DNA of 64,000 bases from Pontibacter pamirensis. Its GTDB lineage: Bacteria > Bacteroidota > Bacteroidia > Cytophagales > Hymenobacteraceae. The stretch lies in assembly GCF_010015475.1 (NCBI RefSeq), contig NZ_SSNI01000003.1:186001-250000 (forward strand), read 5' to 3'. A program made the translations under genes and the position numbers. Under the pieces are notes generated by a model. The model was not told the DNA's origin. It made no database searches and saw nothing but the letters and a program-made list of their open reading frames with translations. Below, one piece after another: positions 38,397 to 46,787 of this stretch; positions within the stretch are counted from its first letter, which is position 1; every line of letters begins with the position of its first letter.

Positions 38397-39824
38397 CTAA
38401 CGTTTAGGCACTGTAGCGTTCAACAGTGTGTCTAGGGTATACGTTAGTATCTCATCTTTATCGTCTAGCAAATGGTCTTTTACCATATGATCTGGCTTTA
38501 CACCAGACAATTTTTCATCACCGTTGGGCCTGACGATATACCCTTTCGGGACCTTCACTATGATGCCTGTTCTAGGCAATGAAAAAGAGAATTGAGACGC
38601 ATACAGAGTTGGCACATCTCCGGTTTCCTCCCCCACAATCTTTGCGAAGTCATAGTCTTGGATCAGCGCAGCGCTGACAGCTGCCATGGAATATGTCTGT
38701 CGGTTTACCAAAACATACACCTTCCCTTTGTAGCGTTTGGCCTCAGGTGCCGGGTCCTGGATTGGCTGGTCATAGGCAAATATTTCCCCTTCTTTATGGC
38801 TCAATATGGCTTTCGTGTAGTTATCCATTTCTGCTTCAGTCGCATTTAGCTTTGTCTGTTCTTTCAGAATTTTGCTTGTCTTCAGCTGAAAGGCAGAATA
38901 CCACCTGAAAGGTCTATCAGCAAAGTAAGATATCAGGAAGTCACTATAGGCATTGTGTCCACCAGCGTTATTTTTTAGGTCTATGACCAGTGTTTGAGTG
39001 GCTTTTGCATTTATGTCTGTAAAGGCAGAGTCAACAAATGCCTTAAACCTATCTTCCCCACCTGCTTCAGAAGAGCTGAAGGGGCCAGGATTAAGGTAAG
39101 CCACAGCATCAAAATACTTGAACGAGCGTTCATTAGTCAGAATCTCCCCGCCCCGCTCTGTTTCATATTCCATTACCGGAATGGCTGCCAGGATGTGAGT
39201 TTCTGTTCTCCCTTCTGCACTTTTTATCTTTACCTTAAAAGTCTCCCTGGCTCCAAATACGGACCAGTACAGCCTGGGGAAAGACCAGAACTCGAGCTTT
39301 GCATTTTTGAAATAAGGCCGTTCTGCCGACAAGTAAGGATGTATCGCTTGCTGAATGCTTTTGATAGGTTTTCCCTCTATACTCAGCACCTGGTCTCCGG
39401 CAATGACACTGGGGTTTCCAGTGTAGCTTTTTCGAACATAAGCCACACCGTCTTCAAAAGCCAGCTCCAACGGAAAAACCTTACCACCGTTTTGAGCAAA
39501 TGCGATATATGGCTGAACAGGAAAGTCTACCTCACTATGCCCTACATTCCCTGTAGCTGTTAACTTTTGAAAAAGCTTTGTTGTCTCCAATAAGTTTAGA
39601 GAATCTTTGTCTATTGACCTATATATGGCTCTATATACTTTATCATACTTGCTCTTGCTGACGTACGCGTACAAATTATAATGAGTGTCCTCCAGCGTCT
39701 TGTACAGGTATTCTAAATCAGCCTGCACATCAGACGCTGGAAACCTGACCACATTGTTCTGAGCTAACGAAATATGCATTGAAGCAAGGAACAAGATGAC
39801 TATGAGCCATGGATTTACTCGCAT
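38397..39824 (-). CDS. Exported S41-family serine peptidase (C-terminal-processing-like)
   Basis: The 475-residue protein has a signal peptide ending HISLAQ. It contains a PDZ-like module (about 115-180, SYTGNPSVIAGDQVLSIEGKPI) and an S41 peptidase domain: LVIDLKNNAGGHNAYSDFL, the nucleophile Ser in QTYSMAAVSA near 388 and VGEETGD near 410. S41 peptidases of this type use a Ser-Lys or Ser-His-Glu centre. It would act in the periplasm on partly unfolded proteins or peptides. The gene is monocistronic. Confidence 0.9.
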   Translation of the reverse strand: MRVNPWLIVILFLASMHISLAQNNVVRFPASDVQADLEYLYKTLEDTHYNLYAYVSKSKYDKVYRAIYRSIDKDSLNLLETTKLFQKLTATGNVGHSEVDFPVQPYIAFAQNGGKVFPLELAFEDGVAYVRKSYTGNPSVIAGDQVLSIEGKPIKSIQQAIHPYLSAERPYFKNAKLEFWSFPRLYWSVFGARETFKVKIKSAEGRTETHILAAIPVMEYETERGGEILTNERSFKYFDAVAYLNPGPFSSSEAGGEDRFKAFVDSAFTDINAKATQTLVIDLKNNAGGHNAYSDFLISYFADRPFRWYSAFQLKTSKILKEQTKLNATEAEMDNYTKAILSHKEGEIFAYDQPIQDPAPEAKRYKGKVYVLVNRQTYSMAAVSAALIQDYDFAKIVGEETGDVPTLYASQFSFSLPRTGIIVKVPKGYIVRPNGDEKLSGVKPDHMVKDHLLDDKDEILTYTLDTLLNATVPKR

Positions 39825-40095
39825 TTTCTTAGTTTAAATTATAACATGCTCGTGCTTAAGATCCCTGAAGCGCCAGCAAAGGCTACGTCTGAGCTTTGTT
39901 GGCGGAAGTCATTCTTAACTTTCAATATAAGTATGAGCTTCATCTATACTCCTTGTTGAAAGACCAATTTAACAACTTTTTGTTCTCTTATATCCAAAGT
40001 TTTACTCACCACGGGCTTCTAAGTTATTTTGTCTGTACTCCAATCGTAAACCCTGGCCAGCAGCTCCATTGCCTGCCCCAACTTGAGCTTCCCGG

Positions 40096-40510
40096 CTAAA
40101 AAGACATGAAATCAGGAGATATGCTGTCAGAACTGTTGGAGACATAGCTGTTGAAGGTGAGACCGCTCAGGAGATAAAAGCTGGTAAAGCCAAAGTTATC
40201 GGGAAGTCCAACAGTGGCTCTTCCCTTACCTAAAAGGCTTAGTTCCTTAGTGAAGCCGCTGGAAAGGTTTATATGCTGCACCTGAAAATCAGTACTGATA
40301 AAGAAACTGCGGCTATGCCATATCTTCCCAAGGCTATACCCCAACGTCCACTGAGGAGTATTGCTGCATCGTACCGCTGGTGTAGTTATGAATGGCTGCT
40401 ACCTGCCCTCCGTCAAGCGCTTTGGAGGATGTGTTCTGAATGCCCACAATCTGTACCCCCGCCATTACTACACTGACAACGTTCAATGTGCCTGCTACCT
40501 GAACTCCCTT
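40096..40510 (-). pseudogene. Surface-repeat protein C-terminal remnant (frameshifted)
   Basis: One frame reads VQVAGTLNVVSVVMAGVQIVGIQNTSSKALDGGQVAAIHNYT-type sequence, the GVQxAGxxN repeat of Bacteroidota outer-membrane surface-repeat proteins. After a frameshift near 40345 the next frame continues SLGKIWHSRSFFISTDFQVQHINL to a stop at 40096. It abuts the thioredoxin remnant, so a deletion joined two decayed genes. Confidence 0.5.
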
Positions 40511-40864
40511 TGCCAGCGGCTTTGCTGTTGAAGAAGTATTTTCCGTCCTTGCCGATTATCTGGTTCTGAGGGTACTCTTTTATATCAAACCTGCCTATCA
40601 GCTTCTCATCAAGAAGTACTACGGGATACAGGAAAGGCCTCCTGGCAAGGAACTTCTCAAGCTGCTCCTTGCTGTTTCTGGCAAAAAAGATGAAACCACA
40701 TCAGGGTTGTTTTTGTAGCTTTTGTAAATGGCGTTTAGCTCCGGCCGTTCAAATTCACATGGCGTACATCCTATAAACCAAAAGTTAACCACAATAACCT
40801 TCCCCCTCAGTTCTGCCCTACTATCCCTTTTTCCGCTGATTATACGCGATGTGGTGCAAAGTTT
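40511..40864 (-). pseudogene. TlpA-type thioredoxin-fold remnant (truncated and frameshifted)
   Basis: The minus strand reads RAELRGKVIVVNFWFIGCTPCEFE with the CxxC redox pair, then after a frameshift FFARNSKEQLEKFLARR and YPQNQIIGKDGKYFF, which is the canonical TlpA/ResA strand order ending in the cis-Pro region. The N-terminal signal and leading domain are missing at 40864, next to the stop of the phosphotriesterase-family gene. Confidence 0.6.
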
Positions 40865-41893
40865 TCACCGGTTAATTTTCCTGATATTCACAGCATAGGC
40901 CAACTGTGGATTTTTAATAAGCAATAAATTTATATCTTCCTGGCTAAACCCGTTTCTCTTTAGGGTTGGAATCAAATAGTCGAAAATATCGGTATAACTG
41001 CGGTAATCTCCACCATTTGCCTGTCCTGGGTTATACCACCCCGCATCATGTGATATCAGAATTTTATGAAGCACATTTTCTTCTTTCAGTTTCGTTAAAA
41101 GCGCTACATACCATTCAATTCCACCAGGTTTATCAGAATTGTTTTTATTCACATTATCCAACGAAATCCATGCGCCTTGTTTTGCGGCTTTGATGTACCC
41201 TCCAAAAGTGCCGTCCTGGGCATGCGTCCACACGAAAGCTTCAGGAGAAACCCCTTCGTTTTTAAGAATTTCTAATTGCGCAAATGCCGGGCCATCGGTG
41301 CCGGTATGTGACACAATGGTCAATCCTGTTGCTTTGTGCGTAATTGCTGCTGCTTTTACAATTTTTGCATGCATGGGCGATAAGGTGTCATTCCTGTCAA
41401 CCGAAATCTTTATGAAGCCCGGGAATACACCGGAACCTTCGATCCCATTGTTAAATTCATTTATCCAAACTTTGGCAATATCTTCAGGAGTGTCGTCAAA
41501 AGCGTGTTCAGGAATATATTTATTGTCTCCTGCACCATAATAACCTGTATTGGTAACGATATTCATTCCGGTTTTTTCGGAAAGTTCTTTTAATAATAAA
41601 GGGTCACGGCCTAAATAGGCAGGGGTGCATTCAAAAAACGTATTTACACCATTTTGCTTGGCTTCCATCAAAAAAGGAAGCGCCCTTTCAATCACTCTCG
41701 ACTTTTCCCAACGATGGTATCCAGTGCTGTCGGCTCCAATAAAATCGACCAATATATGCTCATGAATCAAGCTAATTCCCATTTCTCCGACAGGTATTTT
41801 GCCGTTCACGGTAATAAGCTCTTCCTGCTTCAAATTTTCGGAGCAACTTGTCACAAGAAAAGTTGCAACCAGATAAATGATTAATTTGCTCAT
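40865..41893 (-). CDS. Phosphotriesterase-family metal-dependent hydrolase lipoprotein
   Basis: Translation from ATG 41893 gives 342 residues with a lipoprotein signal (YLVATFLVTSC). The amidohydrolase barrel has the metal-binding HxH in LIHEHILVDF, a bridging Lys in GFIKISVD, His in IVSHTGTDG and WTHAQDG, and the last Asp in ISHDAGWY. These match the phosphotriesterase homology protein family, whose members are mostly lactonases or esterases. The gene is more AT-rich than its surroundings and sits between decayed genes, suggesting acquisition. A sugar-lactone or homoserine-lactone substrate is possible; none can be named from sequence. Confidence 0.88.
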   Translation of the reverse strand: MSKLIIYLVATFLVTSCSENLKQEELITVNGKIPVGEMGISLIHEHILVDFIGADSTGYHRWEKSRVIERALPFLMEAKQNGVNTFFECTPAYLGRDPLLLKELSEKTGMNIVTNTGYYGAGDNKYIPEHAFDDTPEDIAKVWINEFNNGIEGSGVFPGFIKISVDRNDTLSPMHAKIVKAAAITHKATGLTIVSHTGTDGPAFAQLEILKNEGVSPEAFVWTHAQDGTFGGYIKAAKQGAWISLDNVNKNNSDKPGGIEWYVALLTKLKEENVLHKILISHDAGWYNPGQANGGDYRSYTDIFDYLIPTLKRNGFSQEDINLLLIKNPQLAYAVNIRKINR

Positions 41894-42063
41894 TATTGTA
41901 AACTTTACCGACAAGTGATAGGTGTGTTTGAAAATTAAATTTTTAGGTCTAAATGAATAATTCCTTAAAAGATACATAATTTAATGTTTGTAAAACTCAC
42001 AAATTTGCTCAGTTACCAGGCAACAGTAAATAGGAACTGTGTTGAAAATCAAGCTTCCAAGAA

Positions 42064-42300
42064 CTATGTTTCAGTAAAATCAGCCTGACAGGTATACCTG
42101 ACCTGACGATGGCAAAGGCCTGCTTGAGCAGCTTGTTTGACACCGCGACCAGCGCCAGCCTCCCGTTTCCCGTTCTTCCTTCTGGCCAGGAGCCGACCGT
42201 AGAGCGCCTTGCAGGCGGCGTTGGATTTCATGGCCGAGAAAATGCACATAAAAAACTTGCTCCAGATCAAGCCTCCGTCCATTTCAGGACAAACCAGCTA
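42064..42300 (-). pseudogene. IS110-family transposase C-terminal remnant (second)
   Basis: The minus strand reads SAMKSNAACKALYGRLLARRKNGK-type sequence, then degenerates but ends CQADFTET. It matches the IS110 block (ALSAIRSNPxCKALYDRLxAxGKNGKxALVAV...KQAFAIxxSGxPYxADF). An internal frame error scrambles the central part. It differs from the remnant at 12301, so two IS110 lineages have decayed here. Confidence 0.6.
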
Positions 42301-42483
42301 CGCATGCCAGTACCATTGCCTGCATGTATAACAGGTGCACCTGGTAAAGAAAAGCAGCACGCCAGAATATCCAGTTAAAAATTAAAGGACCTGTTCCTGC
42401 CATGGCCCAGTTCCTGTTCCGAAGAAGCGGATACAAGCATACAGCATGTACAAACGCTTCTTCCTATTGACAAGTACAGGCAC

Positions 42484-42517
42484 AAAAAAAGGCTGACCTT
42501 GTGGGCCAGCCTTTTTT
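42484..42517 (-). terminator. Intrinsic terminator of the zinc-peptidase lipoprotein gene
   Basis: AAAAAAGGCTG and CAGCCTTTTTT pair around an ACCTTGTGGGC loop region, 16 nt beyond the stop at 42533, with a run of A on the plus strand giving the T-tract on the minus strand. Confidence 0.8.
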
Positions 42518-42532
42518 ATAGTTTAACACAAA

Positions 42533-43663
42533 CTACTGTACATAAACAGTAGCCGGAGTTACGATGTCACCTACGTTAGCTACAAAGTACTCATGCGCTT
42601 CTTCGATGCTCATGATATGGCCCTGTTTCTGGGCACTGTCAGCCAGGTCAAAGCCTAACTGGGCAGCAGCCATACGCTGTGCAGGCGTGCCGTGGTGTCC
42701 TGATCTGTCAAAGCCACAATCACCGATCTGGAAGAACAAATTGAAGAACTGCTCCACACGCTTGCTGTTATAGGTAGCGCCACGCTTGTGCGTCATGTAA
42801 TACGCAGCCAGGTAGTCGGCCTCCAGTTCTGTATAGCGTGTAGCTTCTGCTAGGTCAGCAGCGGCTCCTTTAGGATACCACACGCTTCTGTTTTTAAACT
42901 GGATTTGATGCGCCCACTCATGCGCCAGAATACCTGTCCACACAATGTCGGTTTCTACGCCAGACTCAGATACCATTTGTACCAGGCCATCACCAATCAC
43001 AATCAACTTATCGTAGGTTGTAGCAAAGCCATCAAGCGAGAAGTAGGGAGATTCAGGTAGAAGCGGCGACTTGGCATTATCTGCCAGGAACTCATCGGCA
43101 ATAGCATACGCCTGATTACGTGAGGTGACACCTACACCAAAGTTTTCGAAAACATCAGCAATCGCCTCACGGTTATTCAGCGTAGCCCCATGCTGGCCAT
43201 TCACGGTAATTTCGTCAGGCATGTCCCAGAACTTTGCCAGTTCACGCTCACGCTTGGTCATTAACTGGGTGTACTCACCTTCTACACCAAAGTACTGCTC
43301 TCCCCTATCAAAGTAGATAGAGTAGATTTGGTTCACCTGGGTATACAAACTGTAGTTAGCAATTGCTATCGGATCAGCTACAAGAGGCGCAGCGTACTTA
43401 CGCTGAACAGCCACAAATTCCGTATTGTAGCATTCGCTTGGAGCTACAGCTTCGCCTACGATGGCATTTCTGAGGTTCTCGCTCATCGGACCAAAATCCG
43501 TCGGCAGCTTAAGGGCAAATTTATCCTGGCCTGTAGCTAAACTCACCGCATTCTGTGATGAAACGGCTTTCATATCCATTTCTTCCATCTCGTTCTCGCA
43601 AGAAACAGTTAAAAACGTAACTCCACCGCAAAGCAGTGCCATTGTAAGTGATCGCAATCTCAT
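42533..43663 (-). CDS. Lipoprotein with HExxH zinc-peptidase signature
   Basis: This 376-residue protein has a lipoprotein signal (TFLTVSC). The central motif ILAHEWAHQIQF is an HExxH zinc site and the third ligand is probably the Glu in TELEADYLAAYY about 30 residues on, the gluzincin arrangement. A conserved-looking HGTPAQRMAAAQLGF follows, as in M48-type and neutral zinc metallopeptidases after the third ligand. The N-terminal 200 residues match no domain I know. It should act at the cell surface or periplasm. It is followed by a strong terminator and is divergent from GH28. Confidence 0.85.
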   Translation of the reverse strand: MRLRSLTMALLCGGVTFLTVSCENEMEEMDMKAVSSQNAVSLATGQDKFALKLPTDFGPMSENLRNAIVGEAVAPSECYNTEFVAVQRKYAAPLVADPIAIANYSLYTQVNQIYSIYFDRGEQYFGVEGEYTQLMTKRERELAKFWDMPDEITVNGQHGATLNNREAIADVFENFGVGVTSRNQAYAIADEFLADNAKSPLLPESPYFSLDGFATTYDKLIVIGDGLVQMVSESGVETDIVWTGILAHEWAHQIQFKNRSVWYPKGAAADLAEATRYTELEADYLAAYYMTHKRGATYNSKRVEQFFNLFFQIGDCGFDRSGHHGTPAQRMAAAQLGFDLADSAQKQGHIMSIEEAHEYFVANVGDIVTPATVYVQ

Positions 43664-44036
43664 AATTTGTAGTTAAATTGTGTAATGGGGGAAAGCAATT
43701 TTGAATTGTTTTAGTTCTAAATATACTAAAAATATTTAACAGCAACCAAAAACAAAGCTTATTTTGCACAATTTCCCACCAGATTGTATAGATTTAACTA
43801 CAAAAAATTGCACTGTTTCTGCCAGGGTAAAATCATGTATAAACACGGGTTTGTCCTTCTGCGCCACTTCATAGTACATTTCACCTCCTGGCTTCCTTAT
43901 TCATAAAATTTCTTCAATTATTTTCAGAAAAACCCATCTTATTGTCGCTTTATTTTTTTATTTGTTCAAATAACAGATGATTAGGGGATGCCGGTACTTT
44001 CCTCAACCTCTGCTAACCTAGAAAAACAGAAATTTA
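43664..44036. other. Divergent intergenic region, AT-rich
   Basis: This 373-bp region separates the zinc-peptidase gene from GH28. It must hold both promoters. I see no repeat array or confident -7/-33 pair. Confidence 0.5.
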
Positions 44037-45395
44037 ATGATTACACAAAAATTCAGGCTCGCATCGCTGTTCTTCCTTTTCATAATGCTTCATCTTACTT
44101 CCTCTGCACAGGAAGTATTCCCGGATGGAACGCCGATACCGGACTGGTTCCGGCAAAACAAACCCACTGATATCACTAAACTGGGAAAGCAGTACCGTAT
44201 TACAGACTATAACCTCTCAAACGACAGTACTGTCATACAGACAGCGCTCCTACAGGCGGTTATAGATAAAGCCCATGAAAACGGCGGCGGCGTTGTCATT
44301 ATCCCCAAAGGGACTTTCCTGAGTGGCTCGTTGTTTTTCAGGAAGAGCACGCACCTTCATTTGGAAGAAGGCGCCAGGCTTAAGGGCAGTGATGACATCA
44401 GCAATTTCCCCCTGGTGATGACCCGAATGGAGGGGCAAACCCTGAAGTATTTTGCTGCTTTGGTGAATGCCGACGGCCTTGACGGATTTACCATTTCAGG
44501 AAAAGGAACGATTGACGGCAACGGGCTGCGCTACTGGAAATCATTCTGGCTGAGGCGTGAGTTCAATCCCAACACCACCAATATGGATGAAATGAGGCCG
44601 AGGCTGGTGTACATCTCCAACAGCAGGAACGTCCAGCTCTCAGGCGTAAAACTAATGAACTCGCCTTTCTGGACGACCCACCTTTACAAATGCGAAAACG
44701 TAAAGCTGCTGGACCTGTACATCTATTCTCCCAAAGAGCCAGTCAAAGCCCCGAGTTCCGATGCAGTGGATATAGACGCCTGTAAAAACGTCCTCATCAA
44801 AAACTGCTACATGTCGGTAAATGACGATGCCGTAGCACTGAAAGGCGGTAAAGGGCCGCGTGCCGACAAAGACCCTAACAACGGGAGCAACCAAAACATT
44901 ATTATTGAAGACTGCACGTACGGATTCTGCCACGGCGCCTTAACCTTCGGAAGCGAGTCCATCCATAACCGCAACATCATTTTGCGCCGGATTAAGGTGC
45001 ACCACGCAGAGCGTTTGCTTTGGCTCAAAATGCGCCCAGACACGCCACAGAATTACGAATATGTGCTGATAGAAGACATAGAAGGCCATGACATAGGCAA
45101 CTTCATCTACATACGCCCCTGGACACAGTTCTTCGACCTTAAAGGGGAACAGGTGTCCGGGACGTCTACCGCCCACCACATTACCATGCGCAACATTAAG
45201 CTGGATTGCGTTAACTTCTTTAACGTGGGCGTTGCAGACAAGAACAGTGATACGCCAGGTTACAAAGCTATACTGTCAGACTTCAGATTTGAAAACATAG
45301 AGGTAACAGCGGAGAATTTCCTCCAGATAGATACCTCTATTATAGCTAACTTCAAACTGAAGAATGTAACCGTCAACGGGAAGAAACTCAAATAG
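44037..45395 (+). CDS. GH28 polygalacturonase-family glycoside hydrolase
   Basis: The 452-residue enzyme has a signal peptide ending LTSSAQ and a right-handed beta helix. GH28 catalytic blocks are SSDAVDID, VNDDAVALKGG (adjacent Asp pair) and CHGALTFGSE; the last replaces the usual GHG with CHG, retaining the His. It should hydrolyse galacturonan or rhamnogalacturonan chains, exo-type if the usual Bacteroidota subclass. There is no SusC/D, transporter or regulator beside it, so it is a lone pectinase. An IS end begins at its stop codon (TAG 45393-45395). Confidence 0.92.
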   Translation: MITQKFRLASLFFLFIMLHLTSSAQEVFPDGTPIPDWFRQNKPTDITKLGKQYRITDYNLSNDSTVIQTALLQAVIDKAHENGGGVVIIPKGTFLSGSLFFRKSTHLHLEEGARLKGSDDISNFPLVMTRMEGQTLKYFAALVNADGLDGFTISGKGTIDGNGLRYWKSFWLRREFNPNTTNMDEMRPRLVYISNSRNVQLSGVKLMNSPFWTTHLYKCENVKLLDLYIYSPKEPVKAPSSDAVDIDACKNVLIKNCYMSVNDDAVALKGGKGPRADKDPNNGSNQNIIIEDCTYGFCHGALTFGSESIHNRNIILRRIKVHHAERLLWLKMRPDTPQNYEYVLIEDIEGHDIGNFIYIRPWTQFFDLKGEQVSGTSTAHHITMRNIKLDCVNFFNVGVADKNSDTPGYKAILSDFRFENIEVTAENFLQIDTSIIANFKLKNVTVNGKKLK

Positions 45396-45660
45396 AGGCT
45401 ATCTCAAAAATGTGAATCCGTACTTGAGCTAGTGTGTTAACTGCTCATAGAGTTGACTAGTGAGCAATGGGAAAGGGTAAAAGACCATGTGCCGGATCAG
45501 GCAAAAAGAGCCGATGGTAAAGGCAGACCGGCCAGGGAGAAGCGGGAGGTGATGGAGAGCGTGTTGTGGATCATGCGCTCCGGCAAGTCCTTTGTTGACG
45601 TCTCCTTCTGCATGGCCAAAAGGGGAGGCTGCTGTGGGCAGAACATTGAAATCTATTAAA
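45395..45660 (+). mobile_element. IS5-type insertion sequence left-end remnant
   Basis: GAGGCTATCTCAAAAA, an IS5-type terminal repeat, starts at 45395. A TTG-initiated frame from 45453 then reads LTSEQWERVKDHVPDQAK, REVMESVLWIMRSGKSFVDV, the N-terminal (DUF4096) part of an IS5-family transposase, and stops after 68 codons. The DDE catalytic part and right end are missing. Confidence 0.75.
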
Positions 45661-46023
45661 CCGAAACCAGGGAGCTCCGCAAAGTAGTAAGTGAAAAGTA
45701 AACGGCATTGCAAAATGGAACACTCTCATTTAAGGACTTCCTGATTTTCCTCAACCACCCGAACTCTTCTACCAAGTTTCCTGCTTTAATTAAGTAAGAA
45801 TGAGTAACGGCAACATCTGTTGTTAACCTTTAAGATATCATAAACAGGCAGAAAGCAAGTGCCAGGGAGGCAACAAGCAAACGTGGGCAGAAATGACCCA
45901 TGTAGTGGCAAGTTATGTACAAACTACAACAACTCTTATGGGATAAATTATTATTCTAAACTGAGTTGTATTTACCGATATATTCATATTATTGTATATA
46001 CTTACTACGCAGATGACTTACCC
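45661..46023. other. Intergenic region with possible SEC-C relic
   Basis: About 45885-45945 reads VGRNDPCSGKLCTNYN on the plus strand, resembling a SEC-C zinc motif with the central PCG missing. No full gene is present. Confidence 0.3.
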
Positions 46024-46401
46024 ATGAAAAAGCACCTTATTTTCAGCGCCTTCCTTTTAACGCTCGTTCTATTCATGGGCTTGGCAAGCTGTACAAAAGA
46101 AGGCTTAGGCGGCAAAGGCGAAATCAAAGGCCACGCCTATTATGAAAACAAAACCTTGAAGGCCTCTATTTTCTACATCAAATACGGGGCGGATTCATCA
46201 CCTGGTTTCGATGTTTCAATGTATGACGCCAGTACCGCTTCGGACTCAGACGGGAAATTTCACTTTAAAGGGCTAAATGAAGGGGACTATTATATCTATG
46301 CTGTTAGTCCTGACGAAGGTCAAACGCTAGTGGGCGGTGTTCACGTGGAGATTGACAAGGATGAGCACAAAGGCAATGTACAAATCAACCTAACTCCCTA
46401 G
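46024..46401 (+). CDS. Small lipoprotein with carboxypeptidase-regulatory-like beta domain
   Basis: The 125-residue protein begins at ATG 46024 with a lipoprotein signal ending MGLASC. The mature part is one beta-sandwich with GEIKGHAYYENKTLKASIFY and DGKFHFKGLNEGDYYIYA, the pattern of CarboxypepD_reg/Cna-B-like domains that stabilise surface proteins. Upstream in-frame codons are open but carry no signal and no sensible start. A terminator follows directly. The binding partner is unknown. Confidence 0.8.
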   Translation: MKKHLIFSAFLLTLVLFMGLASCTKEGLGGKGEIKGHAYYENKTLKASIFYIKYGADSSPGFDVSMYDASTASDSDGKFHFKGLNEGDYYIYAVSPDEGQTLVGGVHVEIDKDEHKGNVQINLTP

Positions 46402-46787
46402 TCACTTTCATTCATTCAGATAAGAGAAGCCGGTGGGGATTTTGGGGTCCTACCGGCTTTTTCTTTATGTGCCAGCATGGTATTCCAAAGGAAGCCCCCT
46501 TTTCCCTTCCCAATTGCTCTTCCCTTATAAACGGCCCCTGTTTAACATACCTCCGGTTATCAGTTTATAGCAGCAGAAAAGCTCTAAGTCTTTTTGAAAA
46601 GGGGCATTTTATCTTCCCTTTTGTTACAGGAACCCCTCCCCTGCGCGCCCCATTTAGGTTCATCATTCTTCAAGGGCAATATTGTTGTGTAGTAACTATA
46701 TACTATGCTTAAAATATATACCTTAAGGTCTGTTACTTATCTTGTTTGTGCCCACAATGGATTAATTGGCTGATATCCGATGCTGCT
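46402..46787. other. Intergenic region, terminator only
   Basis: Apart from the terminator at 46427-46464 I see no feature in this 386-bp stretch. Confidence 0.5.
46427..46464 (+). terminator. Intrinsic terminator of the small lipoprotein gene
   Basis: AAGCCGGT (46427-46434) pairs with ACCGGCTT (46452-46459), followed by TTTTCTTT. Confidence 0.8.

Noticed and set aside
41139..41540. Long plus-strand frame opposite the phosphotriesterase-family gene
   Set aside because: It is antisense to a protein with complete catalytic motifs and has no family resemblance.
45885..45945. SEC-C zinc motif VGRNDPCSGKLCTNYN in frame with the downstream lipoprotein
   Set aside because: The PCG core is missing, and the lipoprotein has its own ATG and signal peptide at 46024, so the in-frame continuity is probably accidental.
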